Assembly (NCBI RefSeq): GCF_030286555.1
Contig: NZ_JASVWF010000005.1
Span: 62,001 to 126,000 of the forward strand
Length of the DNA stretch: 64,000 nt
Source: Actinomycetospora termitidis
Lineage (GTDB): Bacteria; Actinomycetota; Actinomycetes; Mycobacteriales; Pseudonocardiaceae
Direction: 5' to 3'
In this document: one piece after another, positions 41,340-49,632 of the stretch
Numbering within the stretch: position 1 is the stretch's first letter
Layout: each line of letters opens with the position of its first letter
The notes under the pieces: model-generated
Seen by the model: the letters and a program-made list of their open reading frames with translations, nothing else
Databases searched by the model: none
Told to the model about the DNA's origin: nothing
Made by a program: the position numbers and the translations under genes

Positions 41340-42689
41340 GTGCTGACCGCCGAGCAGAACGACGAACTCACCGCCGTCGAGGCCGGGACCCGCATGGGCG
41401 AGGTGCTCCGCCGCTACTGGTACCCCGTCGCGTTCGCGCGTGAGATGGCCGAGTTCCCGGTCAAGCGGGTGGAGCTGCTGGGCGAGTTCTTCGCGCTGTG
41501 GCGCTCCCCGAGCGGGCGCTACGGCATCATCCCGGAGCCCTGCCCGCACCGGAAGGCGTCGATGGCCTACGGCGTCGTCGAGGGCGAGGGCCTGCGCTGC
41601 CCGTACCACGGCTGGAAGTTCGACACCGAGGGCGCGTGCGTCGACCAGCCCGCCGAGAAGGACAACACGAACTTCCAGGGCCGGGTCCGCGCGACGGCGG
41701 GGAAGGTCGAGGAGCTCGGCGGCCTGATCTGGGCCTACGTCGGACCGGACCCCGCGCCGCTGCTCCCGCGCTTCGACGTCTACGTGATGGACGGGTTCCG
41801 CGACATCGGGTGGGCCGACATCCCGTGCAACTACGTGCAGATCATGGAGAACGCGGTCGACCCGCACCACGTCGAGCACCTGCACGGCCGCTACTTCGAG
41901 TTCATCGGCTCGCACGAGGGCTTCACGGCGCCGGCGTCGTTCGGGAAGAAACACCAGCGGATCGGGTTCGACGCCTTCGAGTACGGGATCATCAAGCGCC
42001 GGATCCTCTCGGGCGCGAGCGAGGACAACGACGACTGGAAGGTCGGCCACCCGCTCGTCTTCCCCTACAACATGCGTGTGGGCGGCGGCGGCATCCACCA
42101 GATGCAGATCCGGGTCCCGATCAACCGGACCACCACGCGCTTCATGCTCTATACCGTGCACGCGCCGGAGGGCTACGAGGCGCTCGAGCAGCCCACGGTC
42201 CCGGACTACGAGATCCCGGTGTTCGACGAGAACGGGCAGCACGTCGTCAACTACGTCGAGGGCCAGGACATCATGGCCTGGGCGACGCAGGGGCCGATCA
42301 CCGACCGCACCACCGAGCACCTCGGGCGCTCCGACATCGGGGTCTCGATGCTGCGCAAGATGTTCAAGCAGCAGATGGCCGCGGTGGAGAAGGGCGAGGA
42401 CCCGCTCGGCACCGTACGCGAGCCGCACGAGCGCATCGACCTGCCGTGCGAGAAGGACAAGTTCCACGCCGGCGGCGCCCAGTTCGCCCTGGACTTCTGC
42501 GACATGGGTTCGACGCGGTTCTCCCCGATGCTCGACACCATCCGCAAGGTGCACCTCTCGGCCGCCGAGCAGGTCGGCAAGGACCGCGCGGCCGGACGGG
42601 AGTCGTTCACCCCGGTCGGCGGCATCGGCACGGCGACCCTCGAGCCGGGGACGGACGCGCAGGTCGACTCCGGGCTCGTGCCGCGGTGA
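41340..42689 (+). CDS. Rieske non-haem iron ring-hydroxylating oxygenase, alpha subunit
   Basis: A 449-residue terminal oxygenase. The Rieske cluster ligands are Cys68, His70, Cys87 and His90 (PCPHRK and CPYHGW). The mononuclear iron site is NAVDPHHVEHLHG with His177 and His182 and the bridging aspartate 174. The length and VELLGEFFALWRSPSG opening match the phthalate-dioxygenase/vanillate-demethylase branch that acts as a homotrimer. It would hydroxylate or demethylate an aromatic acid. A reductase is not encoded next to it. A good GGGAGG site precedes the GTG start; -10 TACCGT lies near 41296. Confidence 0.92.
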   Translation: MLTAEQNDELTAVEAGTRMGEVLRRYWYPVAFAREMAEFPVKRVELLGEFFALWRSPSGRYGIIPEPCPHRKASMAYGVVEGEGLRCPYHGWKFDTEGACVDQPAEKDNTNFQGRVRATAGKVEELGGLIWAYVGPDPAPLLPRFDVYVMDGFRDIGWADIPCNYVQIMENAVDPHHVEHLHGRYFEFIGSHEGFTAPASFGKKHQRIGFDAFEYGIIKRRILSGASEDNDDWKVGHPLVFPYNMRVGGGGIHQMQIRVPINRTTTRFMLYTVHAPEGYEALEQPTVPDYEIPVFDENGQHVVNYVEGQDIMAWATQGPITDRTTEHLGRSDIGVSMLRKMFKQQMAAVEKGEDPLGTVREPHERIDLPCEKDKFHAGGAQFALDFCDMGSTRFSPMLDTIRKVHLSAAEQVGKDRAAGRESFTPVGGIGTATLEPGTDAQVDSGLVPR

Positions 42690-42901
42690 CCCTCCCCGAC
42701 CGCCGCTTCGCCGCGGACGCCGAGGCGCACCGGCGCGACCAGCCGCGGCACTGCCCCGGGTGCGCCGGGACCCTGGAGCTGACCAGCGAGTTCTGGGAGG
42801 GCGACGAACGCCGCTTCTACTGCTGGTGCGCGGCCTGCGGCTGGACCGGGGAGATCACACCGACCGGCCCGACGGCGACGGGACACGAACCCGAGCACTG
42901 A
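42686..42901 (+). CDS. Small zinc-ribbon protein
   Basis: A 71-residue protein translated from a GTG overlapping the oxygenase stop (GTGA). Two CxxC knuckles (Cys23/Cys26 and Cys48/Cys51) separated by about 20 residues form a zinc-ribbon or rubredoxin-like fold, with FYCWCAACGW at the second knuckle. I do not know a described family. Its coupling to the Rieske oxygenase makes an accessory or electron-transfer role possible, but the spacing also fits a plain zinc ribbon. Confidence 0.65.
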   Translation: MTLPDRRFAADAEAHRRDQPRHCPGCAGTLELTSEFWEGDERRFYCWCAACGWTGEITPTGPTATGHEPEH

Positions 42902-42917
42902 GGTGCAGGATGGGCCC

Positions 42918-43361
42918 GTGGGCGAGTTCGAGTACGGCACGGACGGGCCGAAGCTGATCCTGGCCGCGGTCGACGGGTCCACGACGTCGCTGCACGCGGG
43001 CGCGTACGCGGTCGGCCTGGCGCGGCGCCAGCACTCCGAGCTCGTCGTCATCACGGTCACGACGACGCCGGCCCTCTCCGGGCTGTCCGCCGACGCCGTC
43101 ACCGTGCTCGCCGAGTCCGCGCAGTCCCTCGCCAGCGACCTCCACGAGCAGGCCAAGGAGTACCTGCGGCTGCTGAAGATGGAGGCGCGGCTCATGACGG
43201 TGCACGGGGACCCCTACATCGAGATCGTCCGGGCGGCCGACGACCTCCGCGCCGACGCCGTCGTGGTCGGGGCGTCGATGAAGGCCGGGCACCGACTGGT
43301 CGGGTCCCTCGCCGGGCGCCTGATCAAGGCCGGGAAGTGGCCGGTGACCGTCGTCCCCTGA
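42918..43361 (+). CDS. Universal stress protein (UspA family)
   Basis: A 147-residue Usp domain. LILAAVDGSTTSLHAGAYAVGLARR holds the first ATP-contacting Asp. The C-terminal VVGASMKAGHRLVGSLAGRLIKAGKWPVTVVP is the modified G-2x-G-9x-G(S/T) ATP loop. The protein may bind ATP and respond to stress or stationary phase. GTG 42918 is preferred, with CAGGAT 6 nt upstream; GTG 42903 is in frame. Confidence 0.85.
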   Translation: MGEFEYGTDGPKLILAAVDGSTTSLHAGAYAVGLARRQHSELVVITVTTTPALSGLSADAVTVLAESAQSLASDLHEQAKEYLRLLKMEARLMTVHGDPYIEIVRAADDLRADAVVVGASMKAGHRLVGSLAGRLIKAGKWPVTVVP

Positions 43362-43363
43362 TC

Positions 43364-44149
43364 TCAGCCGCCGAGCTCGACGAGCAGGGCCCGGTGGTCG
43401 GAGACCGGCCCCGCGACCGCACCACCTTGCACCACCTCGGGCAGCGGTGCCCCGGGCCCACCGCGCGCCAGCACGTGGTCGAGCTGGATACGTGGCAGGT
43501 CGCCGGGGAAGGTCGGCTCACGCACCAGCGACCGCCAGCCGGGCAGCACGGCCGGCGGTACCGGGCCCGGCATGTTCAGGTCGCCGAGCACGACCACCGG
43601 CGGCCGGGCGTCCCGCAGGGCGTGCGCGAGCCGGAGCAGCTGCACGACGTTGACCCCCGGGGCGAACGACAGGTGGGTCGCGACGACGGTGCCCACCGGC
43701 GCCGGCCCGGCGAGTTCCGCCGCCAGCGCCACCCGTGGTTCGTCGCGCACGAGGGCCGGGCGCCGGGCGTCGATCAGCAACGGCAGCCGTGCCGGTGAGG
43801 AGCCCAGCGGGATCCGCCGCCAGCGGGCCACCGGCAGGCGGCTCACCAGGCCGACCCCGTAGGACGGCTCCGCCCCCGCGTCGGTCTCCCCCGCCTCGCG
43901 CCACTGCTCGCCGGGGGTGCCGACGAGCGCCGGGAGGAACCGGGCGTCCACCGCGTCCGTCGCCGTCGCCACCAGCGCCGTCTGGTCGACCCGCCCGGAC
44001 CGTTCCTGGCCGCGGTCGACCTCCTGCAGTGCGAGCACGTCCGCGTCGAGGGGGACGACGGAGGCCATCAGCCGGTCGGGGTCGACGACGCCGTCGACCG
44101 GGGAGCGCCCGTGCAGGAGGTTGAACGTCGCCAGCCGCACCGCCCGCAC
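43364..44149 (-). CDS. Endonuclease/exonuclease/phosphatase family protein
   Basis: A 261-residue EEP-fold hydrolase: LATFNLLHG, VLALQEVDRG (metal-binding Glu), VVATHLSF, VVLGDLNMPG and SDHRALLVEL form the full catalytic set. Substrate could be a phosphodiester in nucleic acid or lipid. It is the last gene of a three-gene leftward unit behind the P450 and a small membrane protein, separated by only 6 nt from the latter. Confidence 0.88.
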   Translation of the reverse strand: MRAVRLATFNLLHGRSPVDGVVDPDRLMASVVPLDADVLALQEVDRGQERSGRVDQTALVATATDAVDARFLPALVGTPGEQWREAGETDAGAEPSYGVGLVSRLPVARWRRIPLGSSPARLPLLIDARRPALVRDEPRVALAAELAGPAPVGTVVATHLSFAPGVNVVQLLRLAHALRDARPPVVVLGDLNMPGPVPPAVLPGWRSLVREPTFPGDLPRIQLDHVLARGGPGAPLPEVVQGGAVAGPVSDHRALLVELGG

Positions 44150-44155
44150 CCTGCC

Positions 44156-44725
44156 CTACGGGCGACGGGCCGGCGCGGTGGCCCGCCGGACGGCCCCCGG
44201 CAGCTCCAGGTGGAAGTGACGGAGCACGAGCAGGCTCGCCCGCGCGAGCACCACGGCGAGGGGCAGCTCGACCAGGACCGCCGAGCCCACGCTGAGCAGG
44301 TAGTCGGTCGGGTGGGACGTGGTGATGTCGAACCAGGCGTCGCAGACCAGCAGCGTCGCGCAGGCCGCCGCGACCGGGACGAGCAGCCGACGACGCCGCC
44401 ACGCGAGCAGCGTCGTGGCCGCCAGGGCGACGAACAGGGCCGCGTCGAACCCGACCCAGGTCAGCGTCCAGTGCGGGGCGACGTAACGGTGCGGCACCGT
44501 AACCGCGAGCACCCCCAGCCACGGCACCAGCAGGAGCGAGCAGCCGCCCGCGATCAGGACGAAGCGGTTCCGACGACGCCGACGCGTGACCTCGTCGGGC
44601 GAGTCGCCGGCGATCAGCCGGTCGGCGAGCGCCCGGCGCTCCGCCCACGTCATCAGTGCGATCTGGTCGTCGCGCAGCAGCACCCCGGTCACGGGCGGCG
44701 GGTACCCGCCCCGCCCGCCGATCAC
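44156..44725 (-). CDS. Hypothetical four-helix membrane protein
   Basis: A 189-residue protein with four hydrophobic segments (FVLIAGGCSLLLVPWLGVLAVTV, TWVGFDAALFVALAATTLLAW, LLVPVAAACATLLVCDAWFDIT, VLVELPLAVVLARASLLVL). The first about 55 residues form a charged cytoplasmic part (RALADRLIAGDSPDEVTRRRRR). The GTG start overlaps the P450 stop (GTGA). I do not recognise the family. HWTLTWVGFDA and FDITTSHPTDYL are the most distinctive loops. Confidence 0.75.
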   Translation of the reverse strand: MIGGRGGYPPPVTGVLLRDDQIALMTWAERRALADRLIAGDSPDEVTRRRRRNRFVLIAGGCSLLLVPWLGVLAVTVPHRYVAPHWTLTWVGFDAALFVALAATTLLAWRRRRLLVPVAAACATLLVCDAWFDITTSHPTDYLLSVGSAVLVELPLAVVLARASLLVLRHFHLELPGAVRRATAPARRP

Positions 44726-45909
44726 CAGGTCAGCGGCAGGCTCCGCATCCCGTAGATGAAGGTGCCCTCGCGGAAGTCGGCCCGCTCGACGTCGGTGGTG
44801 GCCGCCAGCGTCGGGAAGCGACGGAGCAGCGCGGGGAACGCCGTCGCCATCTCCATGCGCGCCAGCGGGGCGCCGAGGCAGTGGTGCACGCCGTGCCCGA
44901 AGGCGACGTGCGGGGACGCGGCCCGCCCGATGTCGAGCCGGTCGGGGTCCTCGGTGACGGCGCGGTCGCGGTCGGCCGCGGCGAGCTGGGCCAGCACCAT
45001 GTCGCCTGCCGCGATGGGCTGGCCGGCGACCTCGGTGTCGACCGTCGCGACCCGGGGCACGGCCGCGTGCACGATCGACAGGAACCGCATGAGCTCCTCG
45101 ACGGCGGGCGCGGTCGCCTCCGGGTCCTCGCGGACGATCGCGGCCTGCTCCGGATGGCGCAGGAGTGCGAGCGTGCCCAGGGCCAACATGTTCGCGGTCG
45201 TCTCGTGGCCGGCGATCAGCAGCAGCGAGGCGATCCCGATCAGCTCGTCGCGGGTCACGTCGTCGCCGTGCTCGCGCACGAGCATGCCGAGCAGGTCGTC
45301 GCCCGGCGCGGCCACCGCGCGGTCGACGAGCTCCCCCATGTAGGTCCGGGACTCGACGGCGACGCGACCCCGCTCCTCCATCGGCAGCGTCAGGTCGATC
45401 TGCTGCGAGGCGCGGCGCTGGAAGTCGTCGCGGTCGTCGTAGGGGACGCCGAGGAGCTCGCAGATCACGAGGCTCGGGACCGGCAGCGCGAAGTCGGTGA
45501 CGAGGTCCGCGGGCGGCCCGGCGGCCTCCATGGCGTCCAGGTGCTCGGTGACGATCTCCTCGACGCGCGGCTGCAGGCGGCGGATCCGCTTGACCGTGAA
45601 CTCCCCCGTCAGCAGGCGGCGCAGGCGGGTGTGGTCCGGCGGGTCCAGGGCGAGCAGCTGCCCCGCCCGCATCTTCTCCGGGTCGATCCCCGGCATCGGG
45701 ACGGCGGGCACCTGCTGGTTGGAGAAGCGGGACGCGTCGCCGAGGACCTCGCGGGCGTCCTCGTAGCGGGTGGCGAGCCAGGCCGGACGGCCGAGCGAGT
45801 CCGTGACCTTCTCCAGGCCGGGCCGGTCACGCAGGGCGCTGATCCCCGACGGCGGGTCGAACTGGTCGCGCTGGACGTGGAGCGGAAGCTCGTGGGCCTC
45901 GACGGACAC
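44722..45909 (-). CDS. Cytochrome P450
   Basis: A 395-residue soluble bacterial P450. The I-helix oxygen-binding motif is LLLIAGHETTAN, the ExxR motif lies in VEELMRFL, and the haem-binding loop is FGHGVHHCLG with ligand Cys344. It resembles the CYP105/107 grade of actinobacterial enzymes that hydroxylate small aromatics or natural products. No dedicated 3Fe-4S ferredoxin is adjacent; the Rieske ferredoxin 66 nt upstream is a possible donor. The GTG is preceded by GAGGAG within an inverted repeat. Confidence 0.93.
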   Translation of the reverse strand: MSVEAHELPLHVQRDQFDPPSGISALRDRPGLEKVTDSLGRPAWLATRYEDAREVLGDASRFSNQQVPAVPMPGIDPEKMRAGQLLALDPPDHTRLRRLLTGEFTVKRIRRLQPRVEEIVTEHLDAMEAAGPPADLVTDFALPVPSLVICELLGVPYDDRDDFQRRASQQIDLTLPMEERGRVAVESRTYMGELVDRAVAAPGDDLLGMLVREHGDDVTRDELIGIASLLLIAGHETTANMLALGTLALLRHPEQAAIVREDPEATAPAVEELMRFLSIVHAAVPRVATVDTEVAGQPIAAGDMVLAQLAAADRDRAVTEDPDRLDIGRAASPHVAFGHGVHHCLGAPLARMEMATAFPALLRRFPTLAATTDVERADFREGTFIYGMRSLPLTW

Positions 45910-45947
45910 GGTGGTGACTCCTCACGACGACGTCACCACCGACGCTA
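45909..45947 (-). promoter_or_regulatory. P450 promoter with inverted repeat over start region
   Basis: A minus-strand TAGCGT (45947-45942) is followed immediately by a perfect 10-bp inverted repeat (45932-45941 with 45909-45918). The repeat encloses the ribosome-binding site and touches the start codon, a layout suited to an operator or an mRNA hairpin switch. Confidence 0.6.
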
Positions 45948-45974
45948 ACACCGGAATCGGGAGTGTGCTCTCGG

Positions 45975-46334
45975 TTAGCTGTCGCCCTGGGCGTGGGCCC
46001 GGAGCCGCTCGGACCACGACAGGACCGGCGGCGGGTCCCCGACGTCCGCGTCCAGCTCGCCGTCCCGCTCCACCACCGGGTGGACGGCCAGGTGGTGCTG
46101 GTCGGTCGTGCGGCACTCCCCGGTGTCGAGGTCGAAGCGGTACCAGTGCCAGGGGCAGCGCACCTCGCCGTCGCGCACCCGACCCTCGACCAGCGGACCG
46201 CCCCGGTGCGGGCAGCCGGCGTCGCTCACCCGCACCGAGCCGTCGTCGAGAAGGAAGACCGCGAACTGCCGCCCGTCGGGGCTCTCCACCGTCCAGGCCG
46301 ACCGCCCGGCGGGGTCCCCCAGCGGGACGAGCAC
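45975..46334 (-). CDS. Rieske-type ferredoxin
   Basis: A 119-residue single-domain Rieske protein with 2Fe-2S ligands Cys41, His43, Cys60 and His63 (GCPHRGG and CPWHWYRF). It would carry electrons to an oxygenase such as the Rieske oxygenase at 41340 or the neighbouring P450. It is the last gene of the leftward six-gene aromatic operon starting at 49616. The GTG start lies 30 nt after the tautomerase stop. Confidence 0.88.
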   Translation of the reverse strand: MLVPLGDPAGRSAWTVESPDGRQFAVFLLDDGSVRVSDAGCPHRGGPLVEGRVRDGEVRCPWHWYRFDLDTGECRTTDQHHLAVHPVVERDGELDADVGDPPPVLSWSERLRAHAQGDS

Positions 46335-46364
46335 TACGTCACCTCCCCGTCGCTCCGCTCGCCC

Positions 46365-46568
46365 TCACCGCCGCCCGGACGCCCGCAGCTCCGCGAGCGA
46401 CTCGCCGCCGACGAACCAGTGCTCGGGCTCGCACTCGGTCACCACGACGCGGACGTTGCCCGCGGGCGCGCCGACCGCCTCGGACACCGCGGCGGTGACC
46501 TTCTCCCCCAGCGCGGCGAGCTGCTCGGGGGTCCGCCCGCGGGCGAGGGTGATCTGGACGAGGGGCAC
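46365..46568 (-). CDS. 4-oxalocrotonate tautomerase (2-hydroxymuconate tautomerase)
   Basis: A 67-residue tautomerase starting with Met-Pro, so proline becomes the N-terminal catalytic base. LVQITLARGRTPEQLAALGEKVTAAVSEAVGAPAGNVRVVVTE is the typical beta-alpha-beta; HWFVGGESLAELR ends it. It would isomerise 2-hydroxymuconate to 2-oxo-3-hexenedioate before decarboxylation by one of the upstream paralogues. GGAGGAG lies six bases before the GTG start. Confidence 0.92.
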   Translation of the reverse strand: MPLVQITLARGRTPEQLAALGEKVTAAVSEAVGAPAGNVRVVVTECEPEHWFVGGESLAELRASGRR

Positions 46569-46577
46569 GTTCTCCTC

Positions 46578-47336
46578 CTAGGACACAGGCATCTCGACGG
46601 TGCCGAGCCGGTCGATCGACACGGTCACCACGTCGCCGGGCACCACCGGGGTCGCGGCGGTCAGCCCTCCGGAGAGGACGACGTCGCCCGCGTGCAGCCC
46701 CTCGCCGGACGCCGCGAGACGGCGCACCAGCCAGGCCACCGCCGCCGCCGGGTGGCCCAGCGAGGCCGCCCCGGACGCCGTCGCGACGACCTCCCCGTTC
46801 TTCTCCAGCACGACCCCGACCAGGCGCACGTCGATCCCCGCCGGCGGGACCGGGGCGCCGACCACGTACCGGGACGCCGAGGTGTTGTCGGCGACCACGT
46901 CGGCCATCGTGAAGCGGTAGTCGCGGAACCGTGAGTCCAGCACCTCGATGCCGACGGCGAGCCCGGACGTCGCGGACAGCACGTCGACCGCCGTCACGTG
47001 CGCGCCGTGCAGGTCCCGGCCCAGCACGAACACGATCTCCGGCTCGGCCCGCGGCTGGATCAGCTCGCCGGCCGACAGGGGTTCCCCGAGGTCCAGGGCG
47101 CCCGCCGCCGGGAGGAAACCGCACACCGGCGCGGACACCCCGACCTGGGCCTGCTTCGCCCGCGAGGTCACCCCCAGCTTCCACCCCGCGAGCTCCCCGG
47201 CCTGCTCGCGAAGGATGCGCTGGACCGCGTAGCCGGCCTCGAGGTCGAGGTCGGGGTGGTCGTCGGTCAGCGGCTCGATCGCGGTCCGCTCCGCGACCGC
47301 CTTCGACAGCCGCGCCGCCAGTTCCTCGGTATTCAC
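46578..47336 (-). CDS. 2-oxo-pent-4-enoate hydratase / oxo-hexenedioate decarboxylase paralogue 1
   Basis: A 252-residue FAH-fold enzyme of the MhpD/DmpE-DmpH family. YAVQRILREQAGELAGWKLGVTSRAKQAQVGV, AEPEIVFVLGRDL (metal-binding glutamates) and VEVLDSRFRDYRFTMADVVADN are hallmarks. This family contains both 4-oxalocrotonate decarboxylase and vinylpyruvate hydratase; a second paralogue lies directly upstream, so together they cover both steps. Which does which cannot be said from sequence alone. The GTG overlaps the upstream gene's stop. Confidence 0.9.
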   Translation of the reverse strand: MNTEELAARLSKAVAERTAIEPLTDDHPDLDLEAGYAVQRILREQAGELAGWKLGVTSRAKQAQVGVSAPVCGFLPAAGALDLGEPLSAGELIQPRAEPEIVFVLGRDLHGAHVTAVDVLSATSGLAVGIEVLDSRFRDYRFTMADVVADNTSASRYVVGAPVPPAGIDVRLVGVVLEKNGEVVATASGAASLGHPAAAVAWLVRRLAASGEGLHAGDVVLSGGLTAATPVVPGDVVTVSIDRLGTVEMPVS

Positions 47337-48118
47337 GGTGCCACCCTGATCGTGATCGGACCCAGCCGGTCGAACTCCGCCCGGTACACCTCGCCCGCCG
47401 CCATCGGGACGGCCGCGTGCAGGGCCCCCGTCATGACGAGGTGCCCCGGCTCCAGCGCCACGCCGTGCTCCCCGAGCACGTTCGCCAGCCAGGCGACGAC
47501 CGCGAGCGGGTCACCGAGCGCGGCCGCGCCGGCCCCGGTGTCGAGCAGCTCACCGTTGCGGGTGAGCGTCATCCCGACGAGCCGGGTGTCCAGGCCTGCC
47601 AGCGGGACCAGTCGCGAGGACACGGCGACGGCACCATTCGACGCGAGGTCGGCGACCGTGTCCGCGAGCTTGATGCGCCAGTCCGCGATCCGGGAGTCGA
47701 CGATCTCCATCGCCGCGGCCGCGCCCGCCACGGCCCGCGCCGCTTCCGTCGGCCCGACCCCCGGCCCGGCCAGCCGCTCCCCCATCACGAAGACGATCTC
47801 CGCCTCGACCTTCGGCGCGATGAAGTCGGCGAGCGAGAGGGTGTCGCCGTCGCGGTAGACCGTCGAGGCGAGGACCGGGCCGTGGTCGGGCGCGTCCACG
47901 CCGACCATCCGCTGCATGGCCTTCGAGGTCAGCCCGACCTTGTACCCGACGATGCGGTCGCCCTCGTCGAGCAGCATCGGGACCAGCTCGCGCTGGATGG
48001 CGTAGCCGTCGTCCATCCCGAGGGACGGGTCGTCGTCGGTGAACGGCGGGATCGGGGTCCGCGTGCGCCGCGCCTCGTAGAGCGCGCGGGCCTTGGCCGC
48101 CGGGTCAGACACGGGCAT
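47333..48118 (-). CDS. 2-oxo-pent-4-enoate hydratase / oxo-hexenedioate decarboxylase paralogue 2
   Basis: A 261-residue FAH-fold paralogue of the next gene. DGYAIQRELVPMLLDEGDRIVGYKVGLTSKAMQRMVGV, KVEAEIVFVMGERL and MEIVDSRIADWRIKLADTVADLAS show the same metal and substrate signatures. ATG 48118 is chosen because GAGGAG lies 7 nt upstream inside the iclR gene; the start overlaps the iclR stop by 14 nt, implying translational coupling. It forms the meta-cleavage hydratase/decarboxylase pair with its neighbour. Confidence 0.9.
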   Translation of the reverse strand: MPVSDPAAKARALYEARRTRTPIPPFTDDDPSLGMDDGYAIQRELVPMLLDEGDRIVGYKVGLTSKAMQRMVGVDAPDHGPVLASTVYRDGDTLSLADFIAPKVEAEIVFVMGERLAGPGVGPTEAARAVAGAAAAMEIVDSRIADWRIKLADTVADLASNGAVAVSSRLVPLAGLDTRLVGMTLTRNGELLDTGAGAAALGDPLAVVAWLANVLGEHGVALEPGHLVMTGALHAAVPMAAGEVYRAEFDRLGPITIRVAP

Positions 48119-48908
48119 GCAGGGACTCCTCGATCCTTCCCGACGACAGGTTCTCCGGACTCCACCCCAACCGGCGCGACACGGCCTCACCGGCCTCGAC
48201 CACGCACCGGACGAGGTGCTCGCGCGGGATCGCGTGGAAGCGGGTGGCCGGGGCACCGACGCTGATGGCGGCCACGACGTCGCCACCCGGCCCGTACACG
48301 GGGGCCGCCAGCGAGGCGACGCCGATCTCGCGTTCGTCGACCGCCTCGGCCCACCCGCGCCGCCGGACGCGGTCGAGCTCCGCGCGCACGGCGTCCGGCG
48401 CGACGATCGTGTGCGGCGTGAGCGCCCGGAAGCCGCCGTCGACGAGCGCGTCGCGGCGGGACTCGGGCATCGCCGCGAGCAGCACCTTGCCGGAGCTGGT
48501 GCAGTGCAACGGCACCCGCCGGCCGGTCTCGTGGAACAGCCGCAGCGAGTGGGTGCTCTCGAGCCGGTCGACGTAGACCACCTCGTCGCCGTCGAGCACC
48601 CCGACCTGCGAGGACTCCCCGGTCTGCGCGCGCAGCTCCACCAGCACCGGCCCGGCGGCGGCGTGCAGGTCCATGTGCGAGCGGACCGCCTCGCCCAGCT
48701 CGAACATCACCATGCCGAGCCGGTAGGAGCCGCTCGCGTCGCGGGTCACGAGGCCCTCCGCCGCCAGGGTGGCGAGCAGCCGGTGCACCGCGGACTTGCC
48801 CAGGCCAAGCCGTCGCGACAGCTCCGACGGCCCCAGCGACTCCTCGCGGGACAGGAACGCCTTGAGCAGGCGCGCGGCGTTCGTGACCGACTGCAGCGTC
48901 GCGTCCAT
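48105..48908 (-). CDS. IclR-family transcriptional regulator
   Basis: A 267-residue regulator. The N-terminal winged helix (SVTNAARLLKAFLSREESLGPSELSRRLGLGKSAVHRLLATL) is followed by a GAF-like effector domain with VPLHCTSSGKVLLAAMP and GVASLAAPVYGPGGDVVAAISVG. It is embedded in the aromatic operon and probably senses a pathway substrate or intermediate. A GTTCCG/CGGAAC palindrome in the divergent promoter at 49633-49649 is its likely operator (inference). It is separated by no bases from the upstream gene. Confidence 0.92.
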   Translation of the reverse strand: MDATLQSVTNAARLLKAFLSREESLGPSELSRRLGLGKSAVHRLLATLAAEGLVTRDASGSYRLGMVMFELGEAVRSHMDLHAAAGPVLVELRAQTGESSQVGVLDGDEVVYVDRLESTHSLRLFHETGRRVPLHCTSSGKVLLAAMPESRRDALVDGGFRALTPHTIVAPDAVRAELDRVRRRGWAEAVDEREIGVASLAAPVYGPGGDVVAAISVGAPATRFHAIPREHLVRCVVEAGEAVSRRLGWSPENLSSGRIEESLHARV

Positions 48909-49616
48909 TCACACCGCCCCGGCGGTGCCGGCCGGGGACCCGCCCAGCGCCTCGACGAGCACACGTCGGACCGCGTCCGGGTCGGGGCAGGTGCCCGGGC
49001 GCAGGGCCGTGTCGACCGCGTCGCCCACGGGCACGTTGTGCGGGGCGATCGCGCGGGCGAGCAGCACCTGGGCCCGGGCGAGCCCGGCGACGGACGCGCC
49101 CTGCATCTCGTCGACGAGCGCCTCCCGGCCGCGGGCGCGCGAGCGCAGCGTGTCGAAGTCCCGGGCGGCGGCGGAGTGACCGGCCGCGAGGCCGGAGCCG
49201 ACGTGGCCCGCGTGGTGCGGGGAGAGCCCGGAGCCGGGCTGGGTGACCACGTGGTAGAGCACGGTGGAGATGCCCAGCGTGCCGCGGACCTCGTCGGGAC
49301 GGGCCTGCTCCCCCTCGTCGATCAGTCCGAGCGCGGGCAGCACGACCGGATCGTAGAACCGGACCGCCCACTCCATCCCGTCGAGCGCACCCGGGAGCTC
49401 GACCTCCTCGCCGCGCAGCGGCCCGAGCGCCTCGCTCGTCGCGAGGACGTGGAGGTTGCGGGCGCCGGCGGCGACCACCGTGAACCGGCCGGCCGCGAGC
49501 AGCGGCATCCGGCCGCGCACCGCAGGCGGGAACGTGGCCGCCTGCGTGGCGTAGGCGGCGTGGATCCCCTCGACGTAGCCCGCGACGGCCCGTCGCATCG
49601 CCATCGGATCGGCCAC
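48909..49616 (-). CDS. Uncharacterised protein, first gene of aromatic operon
   Basis: A 235-residue soluble protein that I do not recognise. It has no signal peptide or membrane helix. Distinct features are FTVVAAGARNLHVLATSEALGPLRG, GMEWAVRFYDPVVLPALG, and a histidine-rich SPHHAGHVGSGLAAGHS segment around residue 135 that could bind metal. A C-terminal helix-rich part is Ala-rich. It starts with GTG preceded by GAGGAGG and heads the six-gene leftward operon directly behind the divergent promoter, so it is probably a pathway component. Confidence 0.7.
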   Translation of the reverse strand: MADPMAMRRAVAGYVEGIHAAYATQAATFPPAVRGRMPLLAAGRFTVVAAGARNLHVLATSEALGPLRGEEVELPGALDGMEWAVRFYDPVVLPALGLIDEGEQARPDEVRGTLGISTVLYHVVTQPGSGLSPHHAGHVGSGLAAGHSAAARDFDTLRSRARGREALVDEMQGASVAGLARAQVLLARAIAPHNVPVGDAVDTALRPGTCPDPDAVRRVLVEALGGSPAGTAGAV

Positions 49617-49632
49617 GGCACCTCCTCGGGGC

